Positions 18,164-27,358 of a DNA stretch of 64,000 bases are shown here, piece by piece (position 1 is the stretch's first letter; each line of letters starts with the position of its first letter). The translations under genes and the position numbers were made by a program. Source of the DNA: Hyphomicrobiales bacterium. GTDB lineage: Bacteria; Pseudomonadota; Alphaproteobacteria; Rhizobiales; Xanthobacteraceae. The stretch lies in contig JAFKKH010000014.1 in the NCBI GenBank assembly GCA_017305665.1, positions 62,001 to 126,000 of the forward strand. Direction: 5' to 3'. Below the pieces are notes generated by a model. The model was not told the DNA's origin, made no database searches, and saw only the letters and a program-made list of their open reading frames with translations.

Positions 18164-19558
18164 TCACGACCGCTTTTCCTCGTGCTTCGGTGTGGTGTCC
18201 TTGATCAGGTATCCGGTGACGGATCGCGTCTTCACCAGCCACTTGCGCGCGGCGTCGCGTACCTGCGCGGCCGTCACGGCGCGGATGCGGTCCGGCCAGC
18301 TCCTGATGTCGTCGACGGTCAACCCGACGGTGATGGCGGCGCCATACCAGCGCGCCAGCGTGGCCTGGTTGTCCTGTGCGTAGATCGCCTGCGCGATCAG
18401 TTGCGTCTTCACCCGCTCGAGGTCCTCCGCAGGGATGGGGTTTTTCTCGAGATTCGCGATCACGTCATCCATGGCCTGTTCGACCTCGGCGAAGCTGACG
18501 CCTTGTTTCGGGGCGGCCGCGATCGAGAACTGGCTCGAATCGATCGCCGTGCCCTGATAGGAGGCGGCGGCACTGACCGCGAGCGGCTTGTCGACCACCA
18601 GCGCGCGATAGAGATAGGCGTTGCTTCCGCTGCCCAACAATTGCGCGAGGACGTCGAGCGCAGGGCTTTCGCCCGCCGCCGCCGTCTTGGCGGACGGAAC
18701 CAGATAATAACGCCGCACCACCGGCTGCTCGACGCGGGGATCGGCGAGCGTCACCGTGCGCGCCGCAACCGGGGTCGGCTCCTGCGGGCGGATGCGGGTG
18801 GCCGGAATTGACGGCTGCGGCGGCACCTTGCCGAAAGTCGCCTCGATCTCGGGACGAATCTCCTGCGCATCCACGTCGCCTGCGATCACCAGAGTCGCGT
18901 TGTTCGGCGCATAGAACCGCTTGTAGAAGGCCAGCGCATCCTCGCGGGTGAGCTTCTCGATCTCGTGATGCCAGCCGATCACCGGGCGGCCATAGGGATG
19001 ATTGAGATAGAGCGCCGCCATGATCTGCTCGACCAGCCGCGCGTCGGGATTGTTGGCGACGCGCATGTTGTATTCCTCGAGCACCACATCGCGCTCGGGC
19101 AGCACGTTGTCGTCCTTCAGCACGAGACCGGTCATGCGGTCGGCTTCGAACGCCATCATGGTCGCGAGCTGATCGCGCGGCACGCGCTGGTAGTAGCCGG
19201 TGTAATCGAACGAGGTGAAGGCGTTCTCGTTGCCGCCGACCCGCAGCACGGTCTGGGAGAATTCACCGGCCGGATGTTTCGCGGTGCCCTTGAACATCAG
19301 GTGTTCGAGGAAATGAGCGAGGCCCGATTTGCCGGGGGTCTCGTCGGCGGAGCCGACCTTGTACCAGATCATCTGCGTGACCACCGGCGTCCGGTGATCG
19401 GGAATGATCACGACAGCGAGTCCATTGGCCAGGGTAAATGTGGTGGGAGGCTGAGAGGTGATTGTCTGGGCCTGCGCCACGGACATCACAGACACAGGGG
19501 CAAGAAACAAAGCCAGCGCCGCGAAGGCTCCGATCACGCGTCGTCGCAATGCTGTCAT
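18164..19558 (-). CDS. M16 family zinc metallopeptidase, catalytic subunit
   Basis: About 464 residues with a signal peptide and the inverted zinc motif HFLEH in SGLAHFLEHLMFKGT. The third ligand is probably the Glu of VLEEYNMRV some 75 residues later. Such exported M16 enzymes degrade peptides in the periplasm. I start at ATG 19558 because GAGG lies nine bases upstream; an ATG at 19576 would add six residues. It overlaps or abuts the non-catalytic partner gene, so translation is likely coupled. Confidence 0.93.
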   Translation of the reverse strand: MTALRRRVIGAFAALALFLAPVSVMSVAQAQTITSQPPTTFTLANGLAVVIIPDHRTPVVTQMIWYKVGSADETPGKSGLAHFLEHLMFKGTAKHPAGEFSQTVLRVGGNENAFTSFDYTGYYQRVPRDQLATMMAFEADRMTGLVLKDDNVLPERDVVLEEYNMRVANNPDARLVEQIMAALYLNHPYGRPVIGWHHEIEKLTREDALAFYKRFYAPNNATLVIAGDVDAQEIRPEIEATFGKVPPQPSIPATRIRPQEPTPVAARTVTLADPRVEQPVVRRYYLVPSAKTAAAGESPALDVLAQLLGSGSNAYLYRALVVDKPLAVSAAASYQGTAIDSSQFSIAAAPKQGVSFAEVEQAMDDVIANLEKNPIPAEDLERVKTQLIAQAIYAQDNQATLARWYGAAITVGLTVDDIRSWPDRIRAVTAAQVRDAARKWLVKTRSVTGYLIKDTTPKHEEKRS

Positions 19559-19716
19559 GACATGCCTCGACGGCATCTGGTCTGAATCGTCACAGATTGC
19601 CGTCGGTCCTTCTGCTGAGCGAATTCAGTCGTTGCGAGACAGCACCGCTTGCTTCACGCCGGAACATCACTCGTGACGCGATACCGCAGCCACAGCCGGT
19701 CAGGGTCGGCGCCACG

Positions 19717-20457
19717 CTAGTAGTCGCTGACCTCTTTGCCGGTCTGAATATCGATGTGCTTCCTGCCGAGGATTTCCTTCGGCCCTGTGCCGTAAGCGTA
19801 GTTTGGCGACGGCGTCTGATAGCCGACCGGCGGCTGCGTCAGCTTCTCGCGGTCGGGTTCGCCGGTGAACGGCGCGGTCTGCGGCCCGTTGCCGCCGCCG
19901 AACAGTTCGCTGAGCTTGCCGCTGAAGCCGAGTTGCGACGGGTTGAGAGACGGATTCTCGGTCGTCGCCTGTTCCGGCTTGTCGTTGCTTGCGCGCTTGG
20001 TCCTGCCGCCCCCGCCTCGCGCGAGCTTGCTCGGCAGAATCGATTGCCCGGCTTCCCACTGCGTCGGCCGCCTTTCCTTGTTGGCGGCGATCGCCTCCTT
20101 GCGACGCTGGACGTCGGGATCCTTCGGCCAGTTCGGGTCCTTGATGTCGGCGGAGGCCGAGCCTGGCGGCGGCAGATCAAGCTTCGGCGGGATCACCAGC
20201 GGCGACCGCTCGCGGTACTCGATACCGTTGCTTGTGCTGTTGGTGGCGCCCATGCCGGTCATGAGATTGTGGATGATCTTCTCTTCGAAGGTCTGGTCGT
20301 TGTTGCCGTCCTCATCATCCTGGGCACGGGCCATCCCGGAGGACAGAACGACGGCGATACTTGCGGCGACAGCGGCAAGGCGAAGGCCCTGCGGCAGCAG
20401 TTCCGAAGCGTTGAGCACGTTCCAACCGTTCTGTCCGGTCTTGCGCATCGCATTCAT
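19717..20457 (-). CDS. Exported hypothetical protein
   Basis: A 246-residue protein that I do not recognise beyond resembling conserved Bradyrhizobium-group proteins. An N-terminal hydrophobic stretch (LAAVAASIAVVLSSGMARAQ) looks like a signal peptide with cleavage after ARAQ. The mature part is polar and probably disordered, rich in Pro, Gly, Lys and Asn (LVIPPKLDLPPPGSASADI). No Cys or catalytic motif is evident. It lies between the M16 pair and lspA on the same strand, with 70 bases to lspA. Confidence 0.6.
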   Translation of the reverse strand: MNAMRKTGQNGWNVLNASELLPQGLRLAAVAASIAVVLSSGMARAQDDEDGNNDQTFEEKIIHNLMTGMGATNSTSNGIEYRERSPLVIPPKLDLPPPGSASADIKDPNWPKDPDVQRRKEAIAANKERRPTQWEAGQSILPSKLARGGGGRTKRASNDKPEQATTENPSLNPSQLGFSGKLSELFGGGNGPQTAPFTGEPDREKLTQPPVGYQTPSPNYAYGTGPKEILGRKHIDIQTGKEVSDY

Positions 20458-20527
20458 CCTGTTCAGTTTTTTCGGCGGCTGTGGCCGAAAGCCTCCGGCA
20501 TTTCCGAGCAGCCCATATCGTCCGGGA

Positions 20528-21025
20528 TCAGGGCGCTTTTACGGCGGGTGCCCCGAAGAACGAGTCATACAATAGGGCTATCACTCCGGCAACAATCGCC
20601 ACATCGGCAAGGTTAAACACGTACCAGCTGAAGGTTTTTCCGCCGATCTGGACGTGGAACAGGGCAAAATCCACCACTGCGCCATAGGCGAAACGGTCGA
20701 TGGCGTTGCCGATGGCGCCGCCGATGATCAGGCCGAGACCAATCGTCGCCATGCGGGTGTGCGAGCGGGCCATCCAGATGGCCAGCAGGACCACCGCGAC
20801 GGCCTTGATGGCGAGCAGGATCGCCGCACCCGTGGGGCTGTCATTCTGGAACCAGCCGTAGCTGATGCCGGTATTCCAGGCCAGCACCAGGTCGAAGAAC
20901 GGCGTGACCCTGACGGCGCCAAGGCGGCCGATGTCGAGCACGAACAGCAGCCACAGTTTGACCGCCTGATCGGCGATCAGCGCCGCGACGGCCGCGATGA
21001 CACCGGAGCGCAGGACCGGCGTCAC
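20528..21025 (-). CDS. lspA: Lipoprotein signal peptidase (signal peptidase II)
   Basis: About 165 residues with four predicted membrane helices. The two catalytic aspartates lie in [11 protein letters not shown] and FNLADVAIV. LspA removes signal peptides from prolipoproteins after Lgt has added diacylglycerol. I choose the GTG at 21025, which overlaps the ileS stop as GTGA; an ATG at 21049 would add eight residues. Translational coupling to ileS is likely, an arrangement common in bacteria. Confidence 0.94.
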   Translation of the reverse strand: MTPVLRSGVIAAVAALIADQAVKLWLLFVLDIGRLGAVRVTPFFDLVLAWNTGISYGWFQNDSPTGAAILLAIKAVAVVLLAIWMARSHTRMATIGLGLIIGGAIGNAIDRFAYGAVVDFALFHVQIGGKTFSWYVFNLADVAIVAGVIALLYDSFFGAPAVKAP

Positions 21026-24021
21026 ACGGTGACTCCCAGCGCCTTCCACTCACGCAACGCCTGTGCGTCGCGCGGCGATACGTCGGGATACTCCTTGTCG
21101 TCGCCGACGGTCGGCAGGATCTTCCACGACCGCGCGCACTTGGTGCCCTGGGCCTTCTCGACCACAACCGCGACGCTGGGGACGTTCGGCAGGCGGAACG
21201 CGTCCGGCGGTGCGTCGCCCTCGCGCACCTCGTAGTTCGAGGTAATGCAGACCTCGGCGAGGTCGACATCGAACAACGCTCCGAGCGTCACGCGATCGGC
21301 GACATAGATGATCGGCGACGCCTCGAGCGAGGAGCCGATCCGCTTGGCCGCGCGTTCAAGCTCCAATGCGCCGGTCACGACGCTGCGCACCGCGCGAATG
21401 GTCTCCCACTTCGCGGCCAGGGCATCGTTCCGCCAGCCGGGCAACGTCTTCTGGAACAGTTCGAGGTGCACGGAGACCACGCCATCGCCATAACGCGACG
21501 TCCAGGCCTCCTCCGTCGTGAAGGAAAGCACCGGCGCGAGCCAGGTCGTGATTGCGCGGAATAGATAGTCGATCACGGTGAGCGCGGCCTTGCGGGCCAC
21601 CGACGAGGGCGGATCACAATACAGCGTGTCCTTGCGGATATCGAAATAGAACGCCGACAGCTCGGTGTTCATGAACGCGGCGAGCGTCGCCACCACGGTC
21701 TTGTAATCGAACGCCGCATAGGCGGTGCGCACGATCTCGTCGACCTCCGACAACCGGTGCAGCATTAGCCGCTCCAGCTCCGGCATGTCGTCGGCCTTGA
21801 CGCGGTCTTCATCGCGGAAATGCGAAAGGCTGCCGAGCATCCAGCGGATGGTGTTGCGCAGCTTGCGGTAGGTTTCGACGGTGTTCTTCAGGATTTCGGG
21901 GCCGATGCGTTGGTCGTCGGCATAGTCGGTGGCGCAGACCCAGAGCCGCAGAATGTCGGCGCCGGAATCCTTGATCACCTTCTGCGGCTCGACGGTGTTG
22001 CCGAGTGATTTCGACATCTTGCGGCCGTTCTCGTCGAGGGTGAAGCCGTGCGTCAGCACGTAGTCGTAGGGCGCGCGGCCGCGCGTGCCGCAGCTTTCCA
22101 GCAGCGACGAGTGGAACCAGCCGCGATGCTGGTCCGAGCCTTCGAGGTACATCACGGAGTCCTGGCCGCCGTCGACCTTGCGCTTGATGCCGGCGAGGCC
22201 GGGGAAGTGCACGGGGTCTTCCAGCACGAACGCGTGCGTCGAGCCGGAGTCGAACCAGACGTCGAGGATGTCATCGACCTTGGTCCAATCCTCGTTGCCG
22301 CGCGGTCCGAGAAAGCGGTCGCGCGCACCGTCGGCGTACCAGGCGTCGGCGCCTTCCTTCTCGAAGGCCTCAGTGATGCGCTTGTTGACGGCATCGTCGA
22401 TCAGGATCTCGGCCGAGCCGTCGCCCTTCTCGCGTACGAACACCGCGATAGGCACGCCCCAGGCGCGCTGGCGCGAAATCACCCAATCCGGACGATTGGC
22501 GATCATGCCGGTAATGCGGTTCTCGCCGGCCGGCGGTACCCATTGCGTCACGCTGATCGCCTGCAGCGCGCGGGTACGCAGCGTATCGCCCGCTTTTGCC
22601 GTGCCGCGATCGGCGATGTCCTTATCCATCGCGATGAACCATTGCGGCGTGTTGCGGAAGATCACCGGCTTCTTCGAGCGCCAGGAGTGCGGGTACTGAT
22701 GTTTCAACCGGCCGCGGGCGAGCAGCATGCCGCGTTCGATCAACGCCTTGATGACGGCCTCGTTGGCGTCACCCTTGTTGCCCTTGTCGTCGATGACGCG
22801 CTTGCCCTCGAATCCGGGAGCGTGCGCGGTGAGCGCGCCGTTCTCGTCGACAGTGTAGGGGATGGCACTCGAGATGCCGCGCGCGTCGAGCTCACGCGCG
22901 TTCGCGGTCCAGATGTCGAAGTCCTCGCGGCCGTGGCCGGGCGCGGTGTGAACGAAGCCGGTGCCGGTATCGTCGGTGACGTGATCGCCGTCGAGCAGCG
23001 GCACGGTGAACTCGTAGCCGCCCGGCAGGCCCTTCAACGGGTGCGCGCACTCGATCGCGTCCATGGTGTCGGCGGGAATGTCGCGCGCTTTTTCGTAGGC
23101 CGTCACGCGTGCCTGCTTGAAGACGTCTTCAGCGAGCTTGTCTGCGAGGATCAACAGGTCGCCTGTCTTGGCCCAGTTGTCGTCCGGCGCGTCGGTGACC
23201 TTGTAGAGGCCGTAACCGATTTTCGAGGAGAAGCTGATGGCGCGGTTGCCCGGCAGCGTCCACGGAGTCGTGGTCCAGATCACCACGCTGGCATTGGCGA
23301 GCGCACCGTGGGACGGCGATGTGACCGGAAACTTCACCCACACCGTGTCGGACTGGTAGTCCTCGTATTCGACTTCGGCCTCCGCCAGCGCGGTCTTTTC
23401 GACCACGCTCCACATCACGGGCTTTGAGCCGCGATAGAGCGTGCCGTTGGCGGCGAACTTCATCAGCTCGCGCGCGATCTGTGCTTCGGCCGGATAGGTC
23501 ATGGTGGCGTAGGGATGCGCCCAGTCGCCGATGATGCCGAGCCGCTTGAACTCCTCGCGCTGCACGTTGAGCCACTTGTCGGCATAGGCGCGGCATTCCT
23601 TGCGGAACGCGACCATCGCCGCGGAGTCCTTGAAGTTCGGCTTCGCCTTGCCCTTGGAGCGGTAGTTCTCCTCTTCGATCTTCCACTCGATCGGCAGGCC
23701 GTGGCAGTCCCAGCCCGGCACGTAGTTGGAATCGAAGCCCAGCATCTGCTGGCTCTTGGTCACCACGTCCTTGAGGATCTTGTTGAGCGCGTGGCCGATA
23801 TGGATGTTGCCGTTGGCGTAGGGCGGGCCGTCATGCAGCACGAACTTGGCGCGGCCTTTCGCGCTCTGGCGCAGCTTGCCGTAGAGGTCGATCTCGTTCC
23901 ACCGCTTCAGGATCTCGGGCTCGCGCTGGGGCAGCCCGGCGCGCATCGGAAATGCCGTCTGCGGCAGGTAAAGCGTCTTGGAATAGTCGGGGGCGTCGGT
24001 CGTCTGGGGCTTCTCGGACAT
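21022..24021 (-). CDS. ileS: Isoleucyl-tRNA synthetase
   Basis: A 999-residue class I synthetase that charges tRNA-Ile and edits valine. HIGH is at about residues 74-77 ([12 protein letters not shown]) and KMSKS appears in [12 protein letters not shown]. The CP1 editing region lies between them. At the C-terminus, where E. coli has a zinc finger, only [12 protein letters not shown] remains and the other cysteines are gone. I start at ATG 24021 (MSEKPQ); an upstream ATG at 24042 would add seven residues. Confidence 0.97.
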   Translation of the reverse strand: MSEKPQTTDAPDYSKTLYLPQTAFPMRAGLPQREPEILKRWNEIDLYGKLRQSAKGRAKFVLHDGPPYANGNIHIGHALNKILKDVVTKSQQMLGFDSNYVPGWDCHGLPIEWKIEEENYRSKGKAKPNFKDSAAMVAFRKECRAYADKWLNVQREEFKRLGIIGDWAHPYATMTYPAEAQIARELMKFAANGTLYRGSKPVMWSVVEKTALAEAEVEYEDYQSDTVWVKFPVTSPSHGALANASVVIWTTTPWTLPGNRAISFSSKIGYGLYKVTDAPDDNWAKTGDLLILADKLAEDVFKQARVTAYEKARDIPADTMDAIECAHPLKGLPGGYEFTVPLLDGDHVTDDTGTGFVHTAPGHGREDFDIWTANARELDARGISSAIPYTVDENGALTAHAPGFEGKRVIDDKGNKGDANEAVIKALIERGMLLARGRLKHQYPHSWRSKKPVIFRNTPQWFIAMDKDIADRGTAKAGDTLRTRALQAISVTQWVPPAGENRITGMIANRPDWVISRQRAWGVPIAVFVREKGDGSAEILIDDAVNKRITEAFEKEGADAWYADGARDRFLGPRGNEDWTKVDDILDVWFDSGSTHAFVLEDPVHFPGLAGIKRKVDGGQDSVMYLEGSDQHRGWFHSSLLESCGTRGRAPYDYVLTHGFTLDENGRKMSKSLGNTVEPQKVIKDSGADILRLWVCATDYADDQRIGPEILKNTVETYRKLRNTIRWMLGSLSHFRDEDRVKADDMPELERLMLHRLSEVDEIVRTAYAAFDYKTVVATLAAFMNTELSAFYFDIRKDTLYCDPPSSVARKAALTVIDYLFRAITTWLAPVLSFTTEEAWTSRYGDGVVSVHLELFQKTLPGWRNDALAAKWETIRAVRSVVTGALELERAAKRIGSSLEASPIIYVADRVTLGALFDVDLAEVCITSNYEVREGDAPPDAFRLPNVPSVAVVVEKAQGTKCARSWKILPTVGDDKEYPDVSPRDAQALREWKALGVTV

Positions 24022-24221
24022 GAAGGCTCTGGCTTGGCTCAAAAGGGCGCTGAAACGCGGGGATAGCGGATGAGTTAAGAGTCCCGGTCTTGCGCTCGAG
24101 CCAAAGCTCAGGCGGAAGCCGGGCTGCTAATCCGTATGGTGCGCCGCGCAAACATGGGGCTTTCCATAGCAGGGCAGGGACGGATCGCAAAGCGCCGGAT
24201 TTCGAATGCGGAGTGACCGAT

Positions 24222-24758
24222 CTAGGCCCCGGCTCCGATACGGCGGGCCGGATTTCCGGCGACGGTGTATCCCGCCGGGACATCCCGCGTCACTATGCTG
24301 CCGGCGCCGATAATGGCACCGTCGCCGATCGTGACGCCGGGCAGAATGATGCTGCCGCCGCCAATCCAGACATCGGCGCCGATCTTGACCGGCCGGCCGA
24401 ACTCCAGTCCCTCGCGCCGGGTCTGGGCGTCCCGGGGATGGTCGGCCGCATAGATCTGGGTCGCCGGGCCGATCTGGGTGCGGTCGCCGATCGTGACATG
24501 CACCACGTCGAGGATGACGCAGTTGAAATTGAGAAACACGCCGTCGCCCAGGAAAATATTATAGCCGAAATCGCAGAAGAACGGCGGCCGGATCACGGCA
24601 TCTGCGCCGACGCGGCCGAAGTGCTCCGACAGTAGCGCGTGACGTTCCGCGACCGGTAGCGCCATCGCTGCGTTGTAGCGCGCGAGCCACGCCTTGTTGG
24701 CGCGCTGCTCGGCCTGAATTTCGGGATCACCGGGGCGATACAGTTCGCCGGCCAGCAT
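24222..24758 (-). CDS. Maltose/galactoside O-acetyltransferase family (Maa/NodL type)
   Basis: A 178-residue left-handed beta-helix acetyltransferase. The N-terminal Mac segment MLAGELYRPGDPE, the catalytic His region YAADHPRDAQTR, and the hexapeptide turns (IGADVWIGGGSIILPGVTIG, VAGNPARRIG) are all present. It transfers acetyl from acetyl-CoA to a sugar hydroxyl; the acceptor is unknown. Reading upstream in frame gives NKTEKQKM, which also fits the family, back to a CTG at 24782 that overlaps the ribF stop and has GGAG at good spacing. The real start may be that CTG. Confidence 0.88.
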   Translation of the reverse strand: MLAGELYRPGDPEIQAEQRANKAWLARYNAAMALPVAERHALLSEHFGRVGADAVIRPPFFCDFGYNIFLGDGVFLNFNCVILDVVHVTIGDRTQIGPATQIYAADHPRDAQTRREGLEFGRPVKIGADVWIGGGSIILPGVTIGDGAIIGAGSIVTRDVPAGYTVAGNPARRIGAGA

Positions 24759-24778
24759 TTTCTGTTTTTCGGTCTTGT

Positions 24779-25750
24779 TCAGCCGATATCTCCGAGTTTT
24801 GGAAATGCATCGGGCGCAGCGGCGAGCGCCGCACGCGCCTTCGCGCTGTCGTCGTCCATCTGACGCACCAACGCGTCGATGCTGTCGAATTTAAGTTCGT
24901 CGCGGATGAAGCCGATGAAGGCGACATCGAGCGCGGTCCCGTAGAGATCGCCCTTGAAGTCGAACAGGAAGACTTCCAGCAGCGGCGCACCGTTGTCGAA
25001 GGTCGGGCGGCGGCCGAAGCTTGCGACGCCATCGAAACGCTCAGCGCCGCGACCAACGCGCACCGCGTAGATGCCATGTTTGAGGCCGCAATGCCGGTCG
25101 AGACGGATATTGGCGGTGGGATAGCCGAGATCGCGGCCGCGCTTCTCGCCATGGATCACCTCGCCGGTGATGAACCATGGACCGCCGAGCATGGCGGTGG
25201 CGTCGGCGATCTGTCCTTCGGCCAACGCCATGCGGATCGCGCTGGAGGATACCGGCCGCTCGTCGATATCGACATGCGGCTGCACGTCGACCTCGATGCC
25301 GAGGCGCGGCGCTTCGCTGACCAGGAGGCTCGGCGAGCCGACCCGTCCCTTGCCGAAATGGAAGTCGTAGCCGACCGCGATGCCGCTGACCCCAAGCCGG
25401 GCAATCAGATCATGGTGAATGAAATCTTGCGCCGTGGTGCCGGCGCGCGCGGCATCGAAGGTCATGACCACGGCGCCGGCAAGGCCGGTGCCGGCCAGCA
25501 GCCGCAGCTTGTTGGTCTCGTCGGTCAGGCGGAATTGCGGGGTGTTCGGGCTGAAGAATTTTCGCGGATGCGGCTCGAACGTCACCGCGAAGGCCGGCTG
25601 ACGATGCGTACGCGACATCTCGATAGCGGCTGCGATGACGGCGCGATGCCCGAGATGCATGCCGTCGAAGTTGCCCATTGCCACCACCGATCCCTTGGGC
25701 ATCGCGGCTGCGGGGGTCGTGTCGCGGATAACAGTGAATCCAGAAGTCAT
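24779..25750 (-). CDS. ribF: Bifunctional riboflavin kinase/FAD synthetase
   Basis: A 323-residue RibF that makes FMN and then FAD from riboflavin. The N-terminal nucleotidyltransferase domain has VVAMGNFDGMHLGHRAVI and FEPHPRKFF. The C-terminal kinase domain has KRGRDLGYPTANIRLD and VASFGRRPTFDNG. Length is normal. The acetyltransferase gene follows with a possible stop-start overlap. The 274 bases upstream (25751-26024) contain no gene and separate it from the divergent cheY-like gene. Confidence 0.96.
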   Translation of the reverse strand: MTSGFTVIRDTTPAAAMPKGSVVAMGNFDGMHLGHRAVIAAAIEMSRTHRQPAFAVTFEPHPRKFFSPNTPQFRLTDETNKLRLLAGTGLAGAVVMTFDAARAGTTAQDFIHHDLIARLGVSGIAVGYDFHFGKGRVGSPSLLVSEAPRLGIEVDVQPHVDIDERPVSSSAIRMALAEGQIADATAMLGGPWFITGEVIHGEKRGRDLGYPTANIRLDRHCGLKHGIYAVRVGRGAERFDGVASFGRRPTFDNGAPLLEVFLFDFKGDLYGTALDVAFIGFIRDELKFDSIDALVRQMDDDSAKARAALAAAPDAFPKLGDIG

Positions 25751-26024
25751 TTGAGGAGGTCATTCGACGATTTCGGTGGTCGGACCGTGACGCGGCCGCC
25801 GGATCGAAGTCAAGCGGGTGGTTGGTGTGGTCGGCCATGGGCCTGCGGTATGCACTATTTGGCGAATTGGCCGGATTAACGGGCTGTTTAACGCATGCTG
25901 CTAGGTAATGGGGCAGTCCTGCGGCCTCCGGATGTACCGGACGCGCGCTGCGGGGCCGGCCTGTTCCGGCGGGTCTGTCTGGTGTTTTTCGCACGCATAG
26001 AATGTGGTGCAGGGGGAGCTTGAA

Positions 26025-26420
26025 ATGGCTGTGGATTTGTCGATGTCGGTTCTGGTGGTGGACGACTACAACACCATGATCCGCATCATCCGGAATCTTC
26101 TCAAGCAACTCGGATTTGAAAACATCGACGACGCCAGCGACGGCTCGGCTGCGCTCAACAAGATGCGCGGCAAGAAATACGGCCTGGTGATTTCCGACTG
26201 GAATATGGAGCCGATGACCGGTTACGACCTGCTCAAGGAAGTCCGCGCCGATCCCAACCTCGCCACCACGCCGTTCATCATGATCACGGCGGAATCCAAG
26301 ACCGAGAACGTCATTGCCGCCAAGAAGGCCGGCGTGAACAACTACATCGTCAAGCCGTTCAACGCGGCGACGCTGAAGACCAAGATCGAGGCGGTCTTCC
26401 CGGACAACGTGCCGGCGTAA
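26025..26420 (+). CDS. CheY-like single-domain response regulator
   Basis: A 131-residue receiver domain with no output domain. Metal-binding acids are in VLVVDDYNTM, the phospho-acceptor Asp in LVISDWNMEPMTG, the switch Thr in MITAESKTE and the Lys in YIVKPFNAATL. This pattern and length match chemotaxis CheY. No che genes are adjacent, so its kinase is elsewhere. I start at ATG 26025, preceded by GGGGGAG. A perfect hairpin follows the stop. Confidence 0.9.
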   Translation: MAVDLSMSVLVVDDYNTMIRIIRNLLKQLGFENIDDASDGSAALNKMRGKKYGLVISDWNMEPMTGYDLLKEVRADPNLATTPFIMITAESKTENVIAAKKAGVNNYIVKPFNAATLKTKIEAVFPDNVPA

Positions 26421-26450
26421 CGCCCGCGCGTTTTACATCCCGAGTTTCGC

Positions 26451-26483
26451 AGTGGCCGGGCTTGCCCCGGCCACTTGCATTTT
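26451..26483 (+). terminator. Rho-independent terminator of the cheY-like gene
   Basis: Ten-base perfect arms AGTGGCCGGG (26451-26460) and CCCGGCCACT (26466-26475), loop of five, followed by TGCATTTT. It sits between the convergent cheY-like and HAD genes. Confidence 0.75.
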
Positions 26484-26487
26484 CGGG

Positions 26488-27342
26488 CTACCACTTCAGT
26501 TCGCGCATCAGTGCGAGCGGTGGGTGGCCGAACAGCTCCTTGACCGAGGCCGGATCGAGCTGATCGATGCCGGCGAACTCCTCGGAATGGATGCCGCGCG
26601 TCAGGAACAACAGATCAAGACCGAAGGCGTGCGCGCCCGCGAGGTCGGTCCGCACGGAATCGCCGATCGCCAATACCTTGTTCAGCGGCGTGTCCTTGCC
26701 GCGGCGTTCCTTCGCCAGCGCCATGGCCCGCTCGTAGATCGGCCGATGCGGCTTGCCGTAGAAGATCACGTCGCCGCCGAGTTCGCGGTAGAGCTCCGCG
26801 ATCGCGCCGGCGCAATAGATCAGCCGGTCGCCGCGTTCGACGACGATATCGGGATTGGCGCAGATCAAGGTCAGGTTGCGTTCGCGCGCCTGCATCATCA
26901 TGCCGCGATATTCCTCGGCGGATTCGGTTTCGTCGTCGAACGGACCGGTGCAGATGATGTAGTCGGCGCGCTCCAGCGGCGCGAATACGGGATCGAGGCC
27001 GCGATGGATCGAGTTGTCGCGTTCGGGCCCGAGCCAGAAGATCGCCTTGGCTGGATGTTCGGCGACGTAGTTGCGCGTCAGGTCGCCAGACGAGACCAGG
27101 GCGTCGTAGGTGTCGTCGGGCACGCCGAGCTTGCGCAACTGCCGCTGCACGGAATCGGCAGGGCGCGGCGCGTTGGTGATCAGAACGACGGTGCCGCCTT
27201 GGGTACGGAAGGTCTTCAGCGCGGCGCAGGCGTCGGGAAACGACTCGAGGCCGTTGTGAACGACCCCCCAGATGTCGCTGAGGATCACGTCTCTGCCGGC
27301 CGCGAGGTCGCGCAGGTTCTCGATGAAACGAAGGGTCGTCAT
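26488..27342 (-). CDS. HAD-superfamily class IIA-type hydrolase (TIGR01459-like)
   Basis: About 284 residues of a haloacid-dehalogenase fold. The first motif is ILSDIWGVVHNG, with the nucleophile Asp but Trp where most HAD enzymes have the second Asp, as in the TIGR01459 subfamily. VVLITNAPRPAD is motif II. LAIGDSVRTDLAGAHAFGL holds the late acids of motif IV. A sugar phosphate or nucleotide substrate is plausible but unproven. The start at 27342 leaves 16 bases after the TipF-like gene, so the two are probably co-transcribed. Confidence 0.85.
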   Translation of the reverse strand: MTTLRFIENLRDLAAGRDVILSDIWGVVHNGLESFPDACAALKTFRTQGGTVVLITNAPRPADSVQRQLRKLGVPDDTYDALVSSGDLTRNYVAEHPAKAIFWLGPERDNSIHRGLDPVFAPLERADYIICTGPFDDETESAEEYRGMMMQARERNLTLICANPDIVVERGDRLIYCAGAIAELYRELGGDVIFYGKPHRPIYERAMALAKERRGKDTPLNKVLAIGDSVRTDLAGAHAFGLDLLFLTRGIHSEEFAGIDQLDPASVKELFGHPPLALMRELKW

Positions 27343-27358
27343 TGCTTGTCGATTGCTT

